This document shows, piece by piece, positions 31,056 to 40,785 of a stretch of 64,000 bases of DNA. The notes beneath the pieces are model-generated. The model made no database searches. It was not told the origin of the DNA and saw nothing but the letters and a program-made list of their open reading frames with translations. Origin of the DNA: Orlajensenia sp037404875 (GTDB taxonomy: Bacteria > Actinomycetota > Actinomycetes > Actinomycetales > Microbacteriaceae); assembly GCF_037404875.1 (NCBI RefSeq), contig NZ_JBBELO010000033.1, positions 310,001-374,000 of the forward strand. Direction: 5' to 3'. Position numbers and translations under genes: made by a program. How positions within the stretch are numbered: position 1 is the stretch's first letter; each line of letters starts with the position of its first letter.

Positions 31056-34000
31056 ATGCGGAGCAGCTTTCTGCAGGGGCACCCGGCCGGGGCCAGGCCC
31101 AGTGGTCGCGCAGCTTTGCTGGTCGTCGCACTCGCGATCGGCGCGATCGGCGTAGCCGTTGTTGAGCCGCCTTCCCCCGCCTCGGCCGATCCGCCGACGG
31201 GCGGAACCACCGTCGTCGCCGAGAGCTTCGAAGGCTCCAGCGTCGCCGACCCGAACTGGGTGGCGCTCAACGATGCCTGCCTGACCGGCGCGAACGGCGC
31301 CCCACCGGCCGGATCGGCGAACTTTCCCGACTGCTCAACGCACCGCAACGGCGCTGTGCCGCCGCTCGCCGTCACACCCGGGTACCTGCAACTGACAGAC
31401 AACGGCGGCTTCACTCGCGGCGCGGCCCTCTACAACCTGCCCATTCAAGCCACAGCCGGTGTCTCCATCACCTTCGAGCAGTACCAGTACGGCGGCAGCG
31501 GAGCCGACGGAATCGGCTTCTTCCTCGTCGACGGCTCGACGAACCTCAACGAGACGGGCGCAGACGGCGGCAGCCTCGGCTACGCGCAGCGGAACCTCAG
31601 CCCTGGAATCGAAGGCGGCTACATCGGCGTCGGACTGGACTCCTACGGCAACTACTGGGACGACGGCGAGAACCGTGGAAACGGATGCCCGGCGACGCAG
31701 AAGTCGCCGACGACGTCGAACGGCCCCATTGCACCCAACGTCATCGCCGTGCGCGGACCGGGCCGCGGCATCGTGGGTTACTGCCTCATCGGCGCCACAG
31801 TGCCGACGCCCGTCACGAACCCGCAGCATCCCGGAACGACGCTGAACGCCAGTCGTGGCACGCTGCGCGGTGCCGACATCGCGGACTCCAAGCGCACGGT
31901 CAATGTGCAGGTCACCCCGGTGAGCGGCGCGAATCCGATCCCGCGCATCATCGTGCAGGTGCAATACACCGACGGCGGTCCTTGGGTGGAGGAGCTCAAC
32001 ATCCTTGCGCCGCCCGAGGTTCCGTCCACGTACAAGTTCGGCATCATGTCGTCGACGGGAGGAAGCACCGACGTGCACCTCGTGCGGGCGGCACGCATCT
32101 CCACCATCGATCCGCTCCCGGAGTTGCAACTCGCCAAGCAGGTGGATCGCACAGAGGCAACGCTTCCGGCGGTGATCTCCGCTGGCACGCAGATTCCGTA
32201 CCAGTACACGGTGACCAACGCGGGCACGGTCCCCGTGTCGGCTCTCGCCATCGCGGATGACCGCATCCCTGCGATCGCGTGCGACTCGACGACCCTGGCT
32301 CCCGCGCCGGCGATCGGCTCGACGACGGTGTGTCGAGGTTCCTACACCGTCACCTCCGCCGACGTCGCAGCCGGCTCCGTCACGAACGTCGCGACCGCGT
32401 CGGCTTACGACTCGGGCGGTGGTCGAGTCGTGTCGCCCCAGGCGAATGTGACGGTTCCGCTCGTGTCGGCGTTGTCGCTCACCAAGGCCGCCTCGACGCC
32501 CGCGCCGTATGCGATCGGCCAGCAGGTGGGCTACCAGTACGGGATCACCAACACAGGGTCCTCCACACTGAGCACCGTCGCCGTCACCGACGACCGCATC
32601 CCGACCTCCGCCATCACCTGCGATCGCACCACACTGCTGCCACAGCAGACCGCCACGTGCACAGGCAGTGCCGTCATCCGAACGCAGGATCTGACTACGG
32701 CGGGATATCTGGTCAACACGGCCACCGCCAGTGCCGTGACACCGATCGGTCAGTCCGTGGTCTCGCCGCCTGCCTCCTTCAGCATCCCGGTGGCGACGGA
32801 TGTCGGCATCGTCAAGACGGCCGCCAACCCCGCGCCCGACGTCGGCGCCAATGAGACCTACACGATCGTGGCGACCAACTACGGCCCGAGCCCCGCGACG
32901 AACGTGCAGGTATCGGACCCTGTTCCCTCTCTCGCCGGCGGAAGTCGCCTGCAGTACGTGTCATCGGCGCCCCCTGCCGGAACGACGTATGCCCCGGCAA
33001 CCGGCCTGTGGACCATTCCCAGCCTCGCGGTCTCCCAATCCGTCACGCTCCAGGTCGTCGCCAAGGTCAATTCGAGTGCTCCGACGACGAATACAGCGGC
33101 CGTGGTGCACGTCGACCAGCTCGACATCAATCCCGTCAACGACCTCGCCTCCGTGACGCTGTCACCGTTCACACCCACGGCCGACCTCGCGGTGACCAAG
33201 ACCGTCGTGGGCGACACCACCGTCGCCTACCGCACCGATTCGGCGTTCCGGGTCACGGTGAGGAACCTCGGCCCGCGAGATGCAACGGGGGTACGGCTCT
33301 TCGACGCACTGCCGCCGTCTCTCGTCTACGACGCTGCGGCCTCCTCCGGCGACGGCACCTACGATCCCGTCTCGGGTGTCTGGACGGTCGGCAGTGTGCC
33401 GGTCGGGGGTACCGCGTCGTTCACCATCGGCGTGCAGACGACTCAAGTGGGCACCTTCACCAACCTCGCGATCCTGGCCCCCACGTCGTCGCCCCCCGAC
33501 AACAACGCCACGAACAACGCCTCGAGCGCCACGCTCACAGTTCGCCCCGTCCTGACCGACCTCTCGATCGTGAAGAACGTCTTCCCGCAGACCGCCACCG
33601 TGGGCGACGTCGTGACCTACCAGGTGGATGCGACGAACCTCGGCCCCGAGACGGCCTACGACGTGTATGCGATCGACAACACTCCGCCGGGCGTGCAGAT
33701 CCTGACCTCGCAGATATCGCAGGGCACCGCCGACGCCGCGAACTCACGCTGGGACATCGGCACACTCGAACCTGGAGGCCTCGCCCACGCCACGTTCACA
33801 GCGCGGGTCATTGCGCCGGGCTCGCAGACGAACACCGCCACGATCGACGCGCTCAATCAACAGGACACCGACCCCTCGAAGAACGTCTCCAGTGCCACCG
33901 TCACCGGCGTCGAGCCGCCTCTCGACATCGCCGTGACCAAATCGATCGTCGACAGCGGCGGGTACGCCCCCACTGCGGTCCCCATAGGGGTACCCCTGAC

Positions 34001-35606
34001 CTTCGAGCTGACGGCCACCAACAACCAGTCCGGGCCCGACCCGACCGCCGCCACGGGGCTCTCGCTCCTCGACGCGCTGCCGACCGGACTGCAGTTCGTC
34101 TCGCAGTCCGGGCAGGGAACCTACGACCCCGCGACCGGCGTCTGGACGGTGGGCGCGCTCGCCTCGGGTCAGTCCGCGACCATCCGCCTCACCGAAGTCG
34201 GCGTGGCCCCCTCGAGCACCACGAATTCGGTCTCGCTATTCACTGTCGGCGAGACGGACACCAACCCCTCCAATAACCTCGCCTCCGTGCCGTTCGGGAT
34301 CATCCGTCTGAACGACATTCGCGTTCTCAAGAGCGTCGACCACCTGATCGCGCGTCCTGGGCAGGAGGTGGTCTACAACATCACCGTGACCAACGCCGGC
34401 CCCAATGATGCCGAAGACGTCACCGGGTTCGACGCCGCAGGCACGGACCCTCGTATCCTCGACGTCATCGCTCCGGCGGGTACGAGCTTCGACCGCTCGA
34501 CGGGAGTGTGGACCATCGGCGACCTCGCCAACGGCGCGAGCGTCACCCTGGAAGTACACGCCAGAGTCAACGCTGAGAGCGGATTCTTCCGCAACACCGC
34601 CTCGGTACGAAGCGGCTTGTGGCCCGATCCCGACATCACCAACAACGTCGCATCGGTTGACCTCACGGTGCCCTCCGCCGACATCGATGTGCGCGCCTCC
34701 GTGGACAAGCCGGTCAGCTACGTCGGCGACACGGTCACGTTCACCATCGACGTCAGCAACCGGTTCAGCGACCCGTCGGGTCTGCTTCTCGTCGCGGCGC
34801 CGCTCCCGTCGGGTCTGGAGTTGATCTCGGCCACGCCGACCGCCGGCACCTACAACGCCGCGACGGGCATCTGGACCTTGCCGAATGGCCTGCTTCCCAT
34901 CGACCTCGACCCTGCGCATCCGGATGTCGGTGCCGTGCTCACCGTCGTCGCCCGGGTGACGGCGGAGGGAACGATCACCAGCAGTGCATCCTCCGATCGC
35001 AGCGCCTCCACACCGTACGACCCGAATCTGGCGAACAACTCGTCGTCGGCGACGATCGTCGCGGGCCCCGCGCCGGCTGCTCTCAGCCTCACCAAGCAGG
35101 CACTTCCCTCGGCCGTCGCACAGGGCGGTGCGGGCAGCTTCCGACTGACGATCGCCAACGCCGGCCCCGGTGCCGCGACGAACGTAGTGCTCAGTGATCC
35201 GTTGCCGAGTGGGCTTTCCATCGTGAGCGTCTCGGATCCGGCGTGCGTCGTGGCAGGCAGCACGCTGAACTGCGCCTTCCCGTCGATCGCGGCCAACGCC
35301 GACCCGGTTCAGATCGACGTCGAAGTTCTCGCAACCGCCGTCGGCGCGCTCGTGAACACGGCCTCGGTGGAGTGGCAGAACCCCCTGTCGCCGGGCGTCA
35401 TTTCGGCCAGTGCAGACCTGGTGGTGACGCCGGTTCCTCCTGTGCCGCCGACTCCATCCGCACCCACCGACCGAGCTTCCGGGTCCCTCTCGGCAAGCGG
35501 GTATCAGGGTGAGCCTGCGATACTGGTTGCTGTCGTCCTGCTCATCCTCGGCGCGTGCACCCTGTCTGTTCGCGCACATCGTCCGCCTCGGCGCCGGGCA
35601 CGCTGA
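31056..35606 (+). CDS. Large secreted surface protein: L-type lectin-like domain plus nine DUF11 repeats
   Basis: About 1516 residues. A signal peptide (AALLVVALAIGAIGVAVV, cleavage near ASA-DPP) leads to a lectin-like beta sandwich (about 50-340, with SGADGIGFFLVDGST and GGYIGVGLDSYGNYWDD). Nine DUF11 units follow, each opening like LSLTKxxxP and carrying TNxGPxxAxxVxxxDxLP. The C-terminus has SASG, a hydrophobic helix (AILVAVVLLILGACTLSV) and RRRAR, resembling a degenerate sortase signal (LSASG in place of LAxTG/LPxTG). It is probably wall- or membrane-anchored and adhesive. ATG 31056, with GGGGGTG upstream, is preferred to ATG 31029. Confidence 0.85.
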   Translation: MRSSFLQGHPAGARPSGRAALLVVALAIGAIGVAVVEPPSPASADPPTGGTTVVAESFEGSSVADPNWVALNDACLTGANGAPPAGSANFPDCSTHRNGAVPPLAVTPGYLQLTDNGGFTRGAALYNLPIQATAGVSITFEQYQYGGSGADGIGFFLVDGSTNLNETGADGGSLGYAQRNLSPGIEGGYIGVGLDSYGNYWDDGENRGNGCPATQKSPTTSNGPIAPNVIAVRGPGRGIVGYCLIGATVPTPVTNPQHPGTTLNASRGTLRGADIADSKRTVNVQVTPVSGANPIPRIIVQVQYTDGGPWVEELNILAPPEVPSTYKFGIMSSTGGSTDVHLVRAARISTIDPLPELQLAKQVDRTEATLPAVISAGTQIPYQYTVTNAGTVPVSALAIADDRIPAIACDSTTLAPAPAIGSTTVCRGSYTVTSADVAAGSVTNVATASAYDSGGGRVVSPQANVTVPLVSALSLTKAASTPAPYAIGQQVGYQYGITNTGSSTLSTVAVTDDRIPTSAITCDRTTLLPQQTATCTGSAVIRTQDLTTAGYLVNTATASAVTPIGQSVVSPPASFSIPVATDVGIVKTAANPAPDVGANETYTIVATNYGPSPATNVQVSDPVPSLAGGSRLQYVSSAPPAGTTYAPATGLWTIPSLAVSQSVTLQVVAKVNSSAPTTNTAAVVHVDQLDINPVNDLASVTLSPFTPTADLAVTKTVVGDTTVAYRTDSAFRVTVRNLGPRDATGVRLFDALPPSLVYDAAASSGDGTYDPVSGVWTVGSVPVGGTASFTIGVQTTQVGTFTNLAILAPTSSPPDNNATNNASSATLTVRPVLTDLSIVKNVFPQTATVGDVVTYQVDATNLGPETAYDVYAIDNTPPGVQILTSQISQGTADAANSRWDIGTLEPGGLAHATFTARVIAPGSQTNTATIDALNQQDTDPSKNVSSATVTGVEPPLDIAVTKSIVDSGGYAPTAVPIGVPLTFELTATNNQSGPDPTAATGLSLLDALPTGLQFVSQSGQGTYDPATGVWTVGALASGQSATIRLTEVGVAPSSTTNSVSLFTVGETDTNPSNNLASVPFGIIRLNDIRVLKSVDHLIARPGQEVVYNITVTNAGPNDAEDVTGFDAAGTDPRILDVIAPAGTSFDRSTGVWTIGDLANGASVTLEVHARVNAESGFFRNTASVRSGLWPDPDITNNVASVDLTVPSADIDVRASVDKPVSYVGDTVTFTIDVSNRFSDPSGLLLVAAPLPSGLELISATPTAGTYNAATGIWTLPNGLLPIDLDPAHPDVGAVLTVVARVTAEGTITSSASSDRSASTPYDPNLANNSSSATIVAGPAPAALSLTKQALPSAVAQGGAGSFRLTIANAGPGAATNVVLSDPLPSGLSIVSVSDPACVVAGSTLNCAFPSIAANADPVQIDVEVLATAVGALVNTASVEWQNPLSPGVISASADLVVTPVPPVPPTPSAPTDRASGSLSASGYQGEPAILVAVVLLILGACTLSVRAHRPPRRRAR

Positions 35607-35663
35607 CCGCTCAGCGGTCGGGTGTCACCGATGGCGCGTGACGGGATCGACGGAAAGGCACTG

Positions 35664-36668
35664 ATGAACAACCCGAACCCGGCGGACACCATGCGCGCCC
35701 TCGTCCACAGCGAATTCGGCGACCCCGCCACAGCTCTCGCCGTCGAGCACCGGCCGCTGCCTGAGCCCGCGCCGGGACAGGTGAGGGTGCGCACTCTGCT
35801 CTCGCCCATCCACAACCATGACCTGTGGACCGTGCGCGGCACCTACGGGTTCAAGCCCGAACTCCCCGCACAGGCGGGGACAGAGGCGGTCGGAGTGATC
35901 GACGCACTCGGCGAGGGTGTGGACAGCCTCGAGGTCGGCCAGCGGGTCACGACCGGCGGCACCTTCGGCGTGTGGGCCGAGTACTTCGTGGCAGACGCAG
36001 CCGGGCTGATCCCGGTTCCGGATGCGCTGCCCGACGAGGCCGCCGCCCAGCTGGTGGCCATGCCGTTCAGCGCGCTGAGCCTGCTGCACTCGCTCGACCT
36101 GCAGCAGGGCGAGTGGCTCATCCAGAACGCCGCGAATGGCGCTGTGGGTCGCATGGTCGCCCAGCTGGCCGCGGCCCGCGGCATCAACGTCGTCGGGCTG
36201 GTGAGGCGCGCGGCAGGTGTCGACGAACTGCGGGCGCAGGGTATCCAGCGCATCGTGGCCACCGACTCCGACGGCTGGCTCGACGAGGTCGCAGCGATCA
36301 CGGGAGGCGCCCCCATCCGCGTGGGAATCGACTCGGTCGGGGGTCAAGCGGCGGGCCAAGTCGTCTCGGCGTTGGCCGACAACGGCACCCTCGTCGTCTT
36401 CGGCGCGATGGCCGCACCGAACCTCGAGATCTCCTCCGGCGACATCATCTTCCGGCAGGTCAGCGTGAAGGGCTTCTGGGGAAGCGCGGTCAGCCGCCAG
36501 ATGCCGGCCGACATCCGCGGTCAGCTCTTCGGTGAACTGATCGGTCGCGTGCTCGACGGCACACTCACACTGCCCGTCGCTGCGACCCACGACCTGGGCG
36601 AGATCGGTGCGGCGGTTGCGGCGAGCAACGAGCCGGGCCGCGTCGGCAAGGTGCTGCTGCGCGCCTGA
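35664..36668 (+). CDS. Zinc-independent MDR-family NAD(P)H:quinone/enoyl reductase-like protein
   Basis: 334 residues. GroES-like domain at 1-125 (PIHNHDLWTVRGTYG, PAQAGTEAVGVIDALGEGV). The Rossmann domain from about 140 has NAANGAVGRMVAQLAAARG, where the nucleotide-binding loop is AxGAVG. No structural zinc cysteines are present. Members reduce quinones or 2-enoyl thioesters with NADPH. ATG 35664 is chosen for GGAAAGG at 35652-35658; the frame is open to 35622. Convergent with the ABC ATPase gene 27 bp downstream. Confidence 0.85.
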   Translation: MNNPNPADTMRALVHSEFGDPATALAVEHRPLPEPAPGQVRVRTLLSPIHNHDLWTVRGTYGFKPELPAQAGTEAVGVIDALGEGVDSLEVGQRVTTGGTFGVWAEYFVADAAGLIPVPDALPDEAAAQLVAMPFSALSLLHSLDLQQGEWLIQNAANGAVGRMVAQLAAARGINVVGLVRRAAGVDELRAQGIQRIVATDSDGWLDEVAAITGGAPIRVGIDSVGGQAAGQVVSALADNGTLVVFGAMAAPNLEISSGDIIFRQVSVKGFWGSAVSRQMPADIRGQLFGELIGRVLDGTLTLPVAATHDLGEIGAAVAASNEPGRVGKVLLRA

Positions 36669-36695
36669 TTCCTTCAGCGCGCTTCGAGTTGGTGG

Positions 36696-37766
36696 TCACT
36701 GCGTCGAACGCACCACGACCGGGCGTCCGGTGAAGCGCAGCCGCACCTCGGAGTCCGGTGCCGGCCGGTTCTCGACCTCGTGCTGCACGGCGACGATCGA
36801 GTCGTCGTCGAGCCGAACGGTGGTGCGGCGCAGCGAACCGAGGAAGCTCGAGGCGACGACCCGTCCCGGAATGCCGGTGCCGGCGAAGATGATGTCCTCG
36901 GGGCGTACGAACGCGGTCACCTCACCGCCGACGGCGTCTCCGATCACGGGCAGCTGCTGCCCGTACAGGGTGACCGTTCCGGATGCGGCGGTGCCGCGCA
37001 TCCGGTTGCTGAGGCCGACGAAGTCGGCGACGAAGGGGGAGGCGGGCCGCAGGTAGAGGTCTTCAGGCGTGCCGATCTGCTCGATCACGCCGGCGTTCAT
37101 CACGGCCACCCGGTCGGCCATCGCGAGTGCCTCCTCTTGATCGTGCGTCACGAAGAGGGTGGTGATTCCGAGGTCGCGCTGGATGCGGCGGATCTGCTCC
37201 CGCAACTGCACACGAACCTTGGCGTCCAAGGCGGAGAGCGGCTCGTCGAGCAGCAGCACCCGGGGCCGGGTGACGAGTGCGCGTGCCAGGGCGACCCGCT
37301 GCTGCTGCCCTCCGGAGAGCTGGTAGGCGTAGCGCGCTCCGTGCTCGCCGAGTCCCACGAGTTCGAGGGCTTCGGCGACGCGGAAAGCGCGACGCCGGCG
37401 ATCCACCCTCCGCATCTTCAGGCCGAACTCCACGTTCTGCTCCACGCTGAGGTGGGGAAAGAGCGAGTACGACTGGAACACCATGCCGATGTCGCGTCGG
37501 TTCACCGGCAGGTTCTCCACGTCGTCGCCGTCGATGGTGATGCTGCCCTCGTCGATGCGCTCCAAGCCAGACAGCGCGCGCAGCACGGTGGTCTTGCCGC
37601 AGCCCGATGGTCCGAGCAGTGCGACGAGTTCGCCGGGCCGGATGCTGAGGCTGATTCCCGCCAGCGCCGTGTGCGAGGCGAATCGCTTTCTCACCCCGGA
37701 GAGCTCGACCGCCGTGCCGGCGATGGCCAGCGGACCGGTCGGAGCAATGGGAACCGTCGTCGTCAT
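36696..37766 (-). CDS. ABC importer ATP-binding protein (phosphonate/polyamine type)
   Basis: 356 residues. Walker A GPSGCGKTT, Q-loop in MVFQSYSLFPHLSV, signature LSGGQQQRVALARAL and Walker B VLLLDEPLSALD are all intact, and a TOBE-like domain occupies the last ~110 residues. It is of the Pot/Fbp/2-aminoethylphosphonate class. The ATG overlaps the stop of the permease gene by 4 bases. With the two permeases and the lipoprotein it forms a complete importer, whose substrate is suggested by the adjacent phosphonatase-like genes. Confidence 0.92.
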   Translation of the reverse strand: MTTTVPIAPTGPLAIAGTAVELSGVRKRFASHTALAGISLSIRPGELVALLGPSGCGKTTVLRALSGLERIDEGSITIDGDDVENLPVNRRDIGMVFQSYSLFPHLSVEQNVEFGLKMRRVDRRRRAFRVAEALELVGLGEHGARYAYQLSGGQQQRVALARALVTRPRVLLLDEPLSALDAKVRVQLREQIRRIQRDLGITTLFVTHDQEEALAMADRVAVMNAGVIEQIGTPEDLYLRPASPFVADFVGLSNRMRGTAASGTVTLYGQQLPVIGDAVGGEVTAFVRPEDIIFAGTGIPGRVVASSFLGSLRRTTVRLDDDSIVAVQHEVENRPAPDSEVRLRFTGRPVVVRSTQ

Positions 37767-38641
37767 CGTTTTGCTCGCTTTCGGGGGATGGCGCCGGCTC
37801 GCCCGATGACCGCCAGCAGAACGAAGGCGAACAGCAGGGCGAACACGGCGAAGATGGCGGCCACGTACGGATCGGTCTGCTGCAGCAGGAACAGCGCCGT
37901 CTGGAACGTGGTCTGGGTGAGGAAGGAGGCGATGGTGAACTCGCCGAGTACGACGGCGATCGTGAGAAAGCCGGCTGAGAGGATGCCGCGTCGCAGGTTG
38001 GGGAGGATGACCCTCCACAGCACGGTGAACCAGCCGGCTCCAAGAGAGCGAGCCGCCTCGCTCAGGGTGACCGAGTCGATCGAGCGCAGGTTCGCCTGGA
38101 TGGGCCGGTAGGCGTAGGGCAGCACGATGATGCCGATGGCGAATGACAGCGTCCACGGCACCGGACCGAAGACTCCGGCCACGACCTGGTAGACGGGAAC
38201 GAACCCGACAACGAGAACCACGGTGGGCACGGTGATCGGCAGCAGGCAGACGAATTCGATCACCCGTCGCATCCGAACGTAACGCAGCTCGACGAGCACC
38301 ATGGTCGGCAACAGGATGAGCAGCACCATGAGCACGGTGATCGCGCAGATGACCAGGGAGTTGCCGATGCCCTCGAACAGGCCGTCGTAGGTGTACGCCT
38401 GATCGGGGTCGAAGATCGCGGCGTAGTGGGCGAGTGTGAAGGCACTCGGGTCGCCGGCGACGCGGAACGTGAAGAGCAGCAGAGCACCGATCGGAAGCAG
38501 GAACAGGATGCCGGCGACTGCCAGGATGACGACGGCCGTGGTTCGCGTGGGCACCGCTCCGACCGGGCGCTCGCGCACGGGGCGTGCCCGCGTGGACTGC
38601 GTCACGAGAGGAGCGGCCGCAGCGGCCGCGCTCTCGCTCAT
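37763..38641 (-). CDS. ABC importer permease (second membrane subunit)
   Basis: 292 residues. About six membrane helices, starting with TAVVILAVAGILFLLPIGAL. The EAA coupling loop is visible in LSEAARSLGAGWFTVLWRVI followed by LPNLRRG. It contacts the ATPase through that loop. ATG 38641 follows the overlap with the upstream permease; the frame extends to 38686, but that would run further into the neighbour. Overlaps both neighbours by four bases. Confidence 0.9.
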   Translation of the reverse strand: MSESAAAAAAPLVTQSTRARPVRERPVGAVPTRTTAVVILAVAGILFLLPIGALLLFTFRVAGDPSAFTLAHYAAIFDPDQAYTYDGLFEGIGNSLVICAITVLMVLLILLPTMVLVELRYVRMRRVIEFVCLLPITVPTVVLVVGFVPVYQVVAGVFGPVPWTLSFAIGIIVLPYAYRPIQANLRSIDSVTLSEAARSLGAGWFTVLWRVILPNLRRGILSAGFLTIAVVLGEFTIASFLTQTTFQTALFLLQQTDPYVAAIFAVFALLFAFVLLAVIGRAGAIPRKRAKR

Positions 38642-39549
38642 CGCTGCCACCTCCGCGCACGTCGCTGCAAGGCCGAATAGGCCCACATCACCACGACCAT
38701 GACGGCGATCATGCCCAGGGCCAGAACACCGGCGGTGTTCGAGACTCCGACGATCGTCTCGCTGGTCAACTGCTGCTTGATGGCGAGGGGCACGATGCCG
38801 CCCTGGTTGATGAGGGCGGCCGCCGTGGCGAACGACGAGAACGCGTTGGCGAACAGCAGGATCGTGCTGCCCCAGAACGCCGGGGCGAGGATGGGCAAGG
38901 CGATCCTCCTCCAGTAGTCGGCGCGGGTGGCGCCGAGGGTTGCGGCCGCCTCACCCCATTGCGACTTGAGGCCCTCGACGGCGGGCATGAAGGTGATCAC
39001 CATGAGCGGCACCGAGAAGTAGACGTAGGGGAAGATGAGCCCGCTCACCTGGTAGAGCAGCGGGCCGTTCGCGTTGATGTCGACCCCGAAGGCCTGCTTC
39101 AGCCAGATGCTCAGCACCCCCTGGATGCCGATGAGCGCGATGAAGGCGAAGGCGAGCATGATGCCGCCGAACTGCGCGAGCACGCTGCTGGCCGAATCCA
39201 CGAGGGTACGCAGGATTCCGTCCGGCCGGGTCGCCAGCAGGGCGACGCAGATGAGCGCACCCGCCACTGCGCTGAGGAGAGCGGTGACCGCCGAGACCAC
39301 CACGGAGTTCACGAAGTCGGTGATGATCACCGGATTGGCGAACGCGGCGAGGTTCGCCATGGTGAATGCGCCGTCGTTGGTGAAGAACCCGCTGGCCACG
39401 GCGTAGGCGGTCGGTACGGCGAGGAAGAGGATCACGTAGACGGCGAACGGCGTGAAGCCGAGCCAGCCGGCCCCGCGACGTGCGCGCCGTGTGGCGCTCA
39501 CGTCACGAGGCACGGCGGCCGTCGCGATCTCTGCGGATGTCGCGGTCAT
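38638..39549 (-). CDS. ABC importer permease (first membrane subunit)
   Basis: 303 residues with about six membrane helices (GFTPFAVYVILFLAVPTAYA first). The EAA loop is AAATLGATRADYWRRIALPI. It pairs with the 37763-38641 permease to form the translocation channel. It begins 10 bp after the binding-protein gene's stop. Spacing and overlaps indicate a single operon. Confidence 0.9.
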   Translation of the reverse strand: MTATSAEIATAAVPRDVSATRRARRGAGWLGFTPFAVYVILFLAVPTAYAVASGFFTNDGAFTMANLAAFANPVIITDFVNSVVVSAVTALLSAVAGALICVALLATRPDGILRTLVDSASSVLAQFGGIMLAFAFIALIGIQGVLSIWLKQAFGVDINANGPLLYQVSGLIFPYVYFSVPLMVITFMPAVEGLKSQWGEAAATLGATRADYWRRIALPILAPAFWGSTILLFANAFSSFATAAALINQGGIVPLAIKQQLTSETIVGVSNTAGVLALGMIAVMVVVMWAYSALQRRARRWQR

Positions 39550-39559
39550 GAGGGGGTTC

Positions 39560-40729
39560 TCAGCCGATGGCGGCTGACCAGCTGGAGCCGAGCACCGTGG
39601 CTGCGGCAGCGGCCTGGTCGCTCGTCAGCTGCACGAAGTCCTTCGGCGGCTCGCCGACCGACTTCAGCACGCTCGCATCCACGGTCTTGTTCTCCTGCAT
39701 CGCCGCGAGGGTCGCCGGGTAGGCGCCGGAGGCCAGGTAGAGGTTCTGCACCTCGGGGCTGTAGAGGTACTCCTCCCACAGACGCGCCGCGGCCGGGTTG
39801 GGAGCGTCGGCGTTGATGGCCTGGTTGTAGTAGCTGCCGAGCGCGACGCCGGGCAGAACGACCGTCTTCCAGTTGGGGTTTCCGGTCGAGCCGCCGTCGG
39901 GTCCCCAGGCGAGGTTGTTGTAGCTCCACTGGATGACCACGGGCGTCTCGCCCGAGTTCACCGTGGCCTGCGTGGGCAGAACCGACAGGAAGTTGCCCGC
40001 TGACTTCAGCTTGGCGAAGAAGTCGATGCCGGGCTGGATGTCGTCGGCGGTTCCGCCGGACTGCAGGTCGGCCCAGTACACCGCGCTCGCCGCCTCGTTG
40101 GCCTGGGTGGGGTCGCCCTTGATCGCGACCTTGCCCTTGTACTCCGAGCCGAGCAGGTCTTCCACCGAGGTGGGAGCCTTGGTGATCTGCTTGGAGTCGT
40201 AGCCGATGGACATGAGGCCGGTGTAGTCGTAGTACCACTTGCCATCGGCATCCTTGAACTCATCGGGGATGTCGGCCCAGTTGGCCACCTTGTACGGAGC
40301 GATGAGGTCGAGGTTCTGGCTGAGCACCGCCGTGCCGATGTCGAAGACGTCGGGTGCGGTGCTCTGGCCCTTCTGCGACTTGGCAGCGGCGACCTCGTCG
40401 GCGCTGGAACCGTTCGGGTTGGCCGAGGTGATCTTGATCTTCGGGTACTTCTTCTCGAAGCCGGCGATGATCTTGCCGTAGTTCGCCCACGACGGCGGCA
40501 GGGTGATGACGTTCAGGTGTCCCTCGGCGTTGGCCGCGGCCACCAGGCCGTCGATGCCGCCGAAGTCCTCGGCGCTGGTCGCCTTCGCGGCATCCGCCTT
40601 CGAAACCGAGCTCGTCGACGACGCGGTCGCGGCTCCGGAACATCCGGACAGCGCGAGGGCGGCGACACCGGCCATCGTGAGTGCGAGGGCGGCTCGGGCC
40701 ACCCGTGGACGCGTGATTCGTGACTGCAT
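39560..40729 (-). CDS. ABC importer substrate-binding lipoprotein
   Basis: 389 residues. Lipoprotein signal: ALALTMAGVAALALSGCSG, with the lipidated Cys at about 30. The mature part is a type 2 periplasmic-binding fold (EGHLNVITLPPSWANYGKII, PDVFDIGTAVLSQNLDLIAP, FKDADGKWYYDYTGLMSIGY), similar to iron, thiamine, putrescine and aminoethylphosphonate binders. First gene of the importer operon. The intergenic space to the oxidoreductase gene upstream is 56 bp, so both may be cotranscribed. The ligand is not shown by sequence. Confidence 0.9.
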   Translation of the reverse strand: MQSRITRPRVARAALALTMAGVAALALSGCSGAATASSTSSVSKADAAKATSAEDFGGIDGLVAAANAEGHLNVITLPPSWANYGKIIAGFEKKYPKIKITSANPNGSSADEVAAAKSQKGQSTAPDVFDIGTAVLSQNLDLIAPYKVANWADIPDEFKDADGKWYYDYTGLMSIGYDSKQITKAPTSVEDLLGSEYKGKVAIKGDPTQANEAASAVYWADLQSGGTADDIQPGIDFFAKLKSAGNFLSVLPTQATVNSGETPVVIQWSYNNLAWGPDGGSTGNPNWKTVVLPGVALGSYYNQAINADAPNPAAARLWEEYLYSPEVQNLYLASGAYPATLAAMQENKTVDASVLKSVGEPPKDFVQLTSDQAAAAATVLGSSWSAAIG

Positions 40730-40785
40730 GGTGTTCCTCCTGTGTGCTGCGGTTGACTCGGCGAAGCGGGCGCTGCCGAGGTGGG

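Noticed and set aside
30871..31131. Minus-strand 86-codon frame near the island's right edge
   Set aside because: Arg/Cys/His-rich shadow; overlaps the beginning of the DUF11 protein on the other strand.
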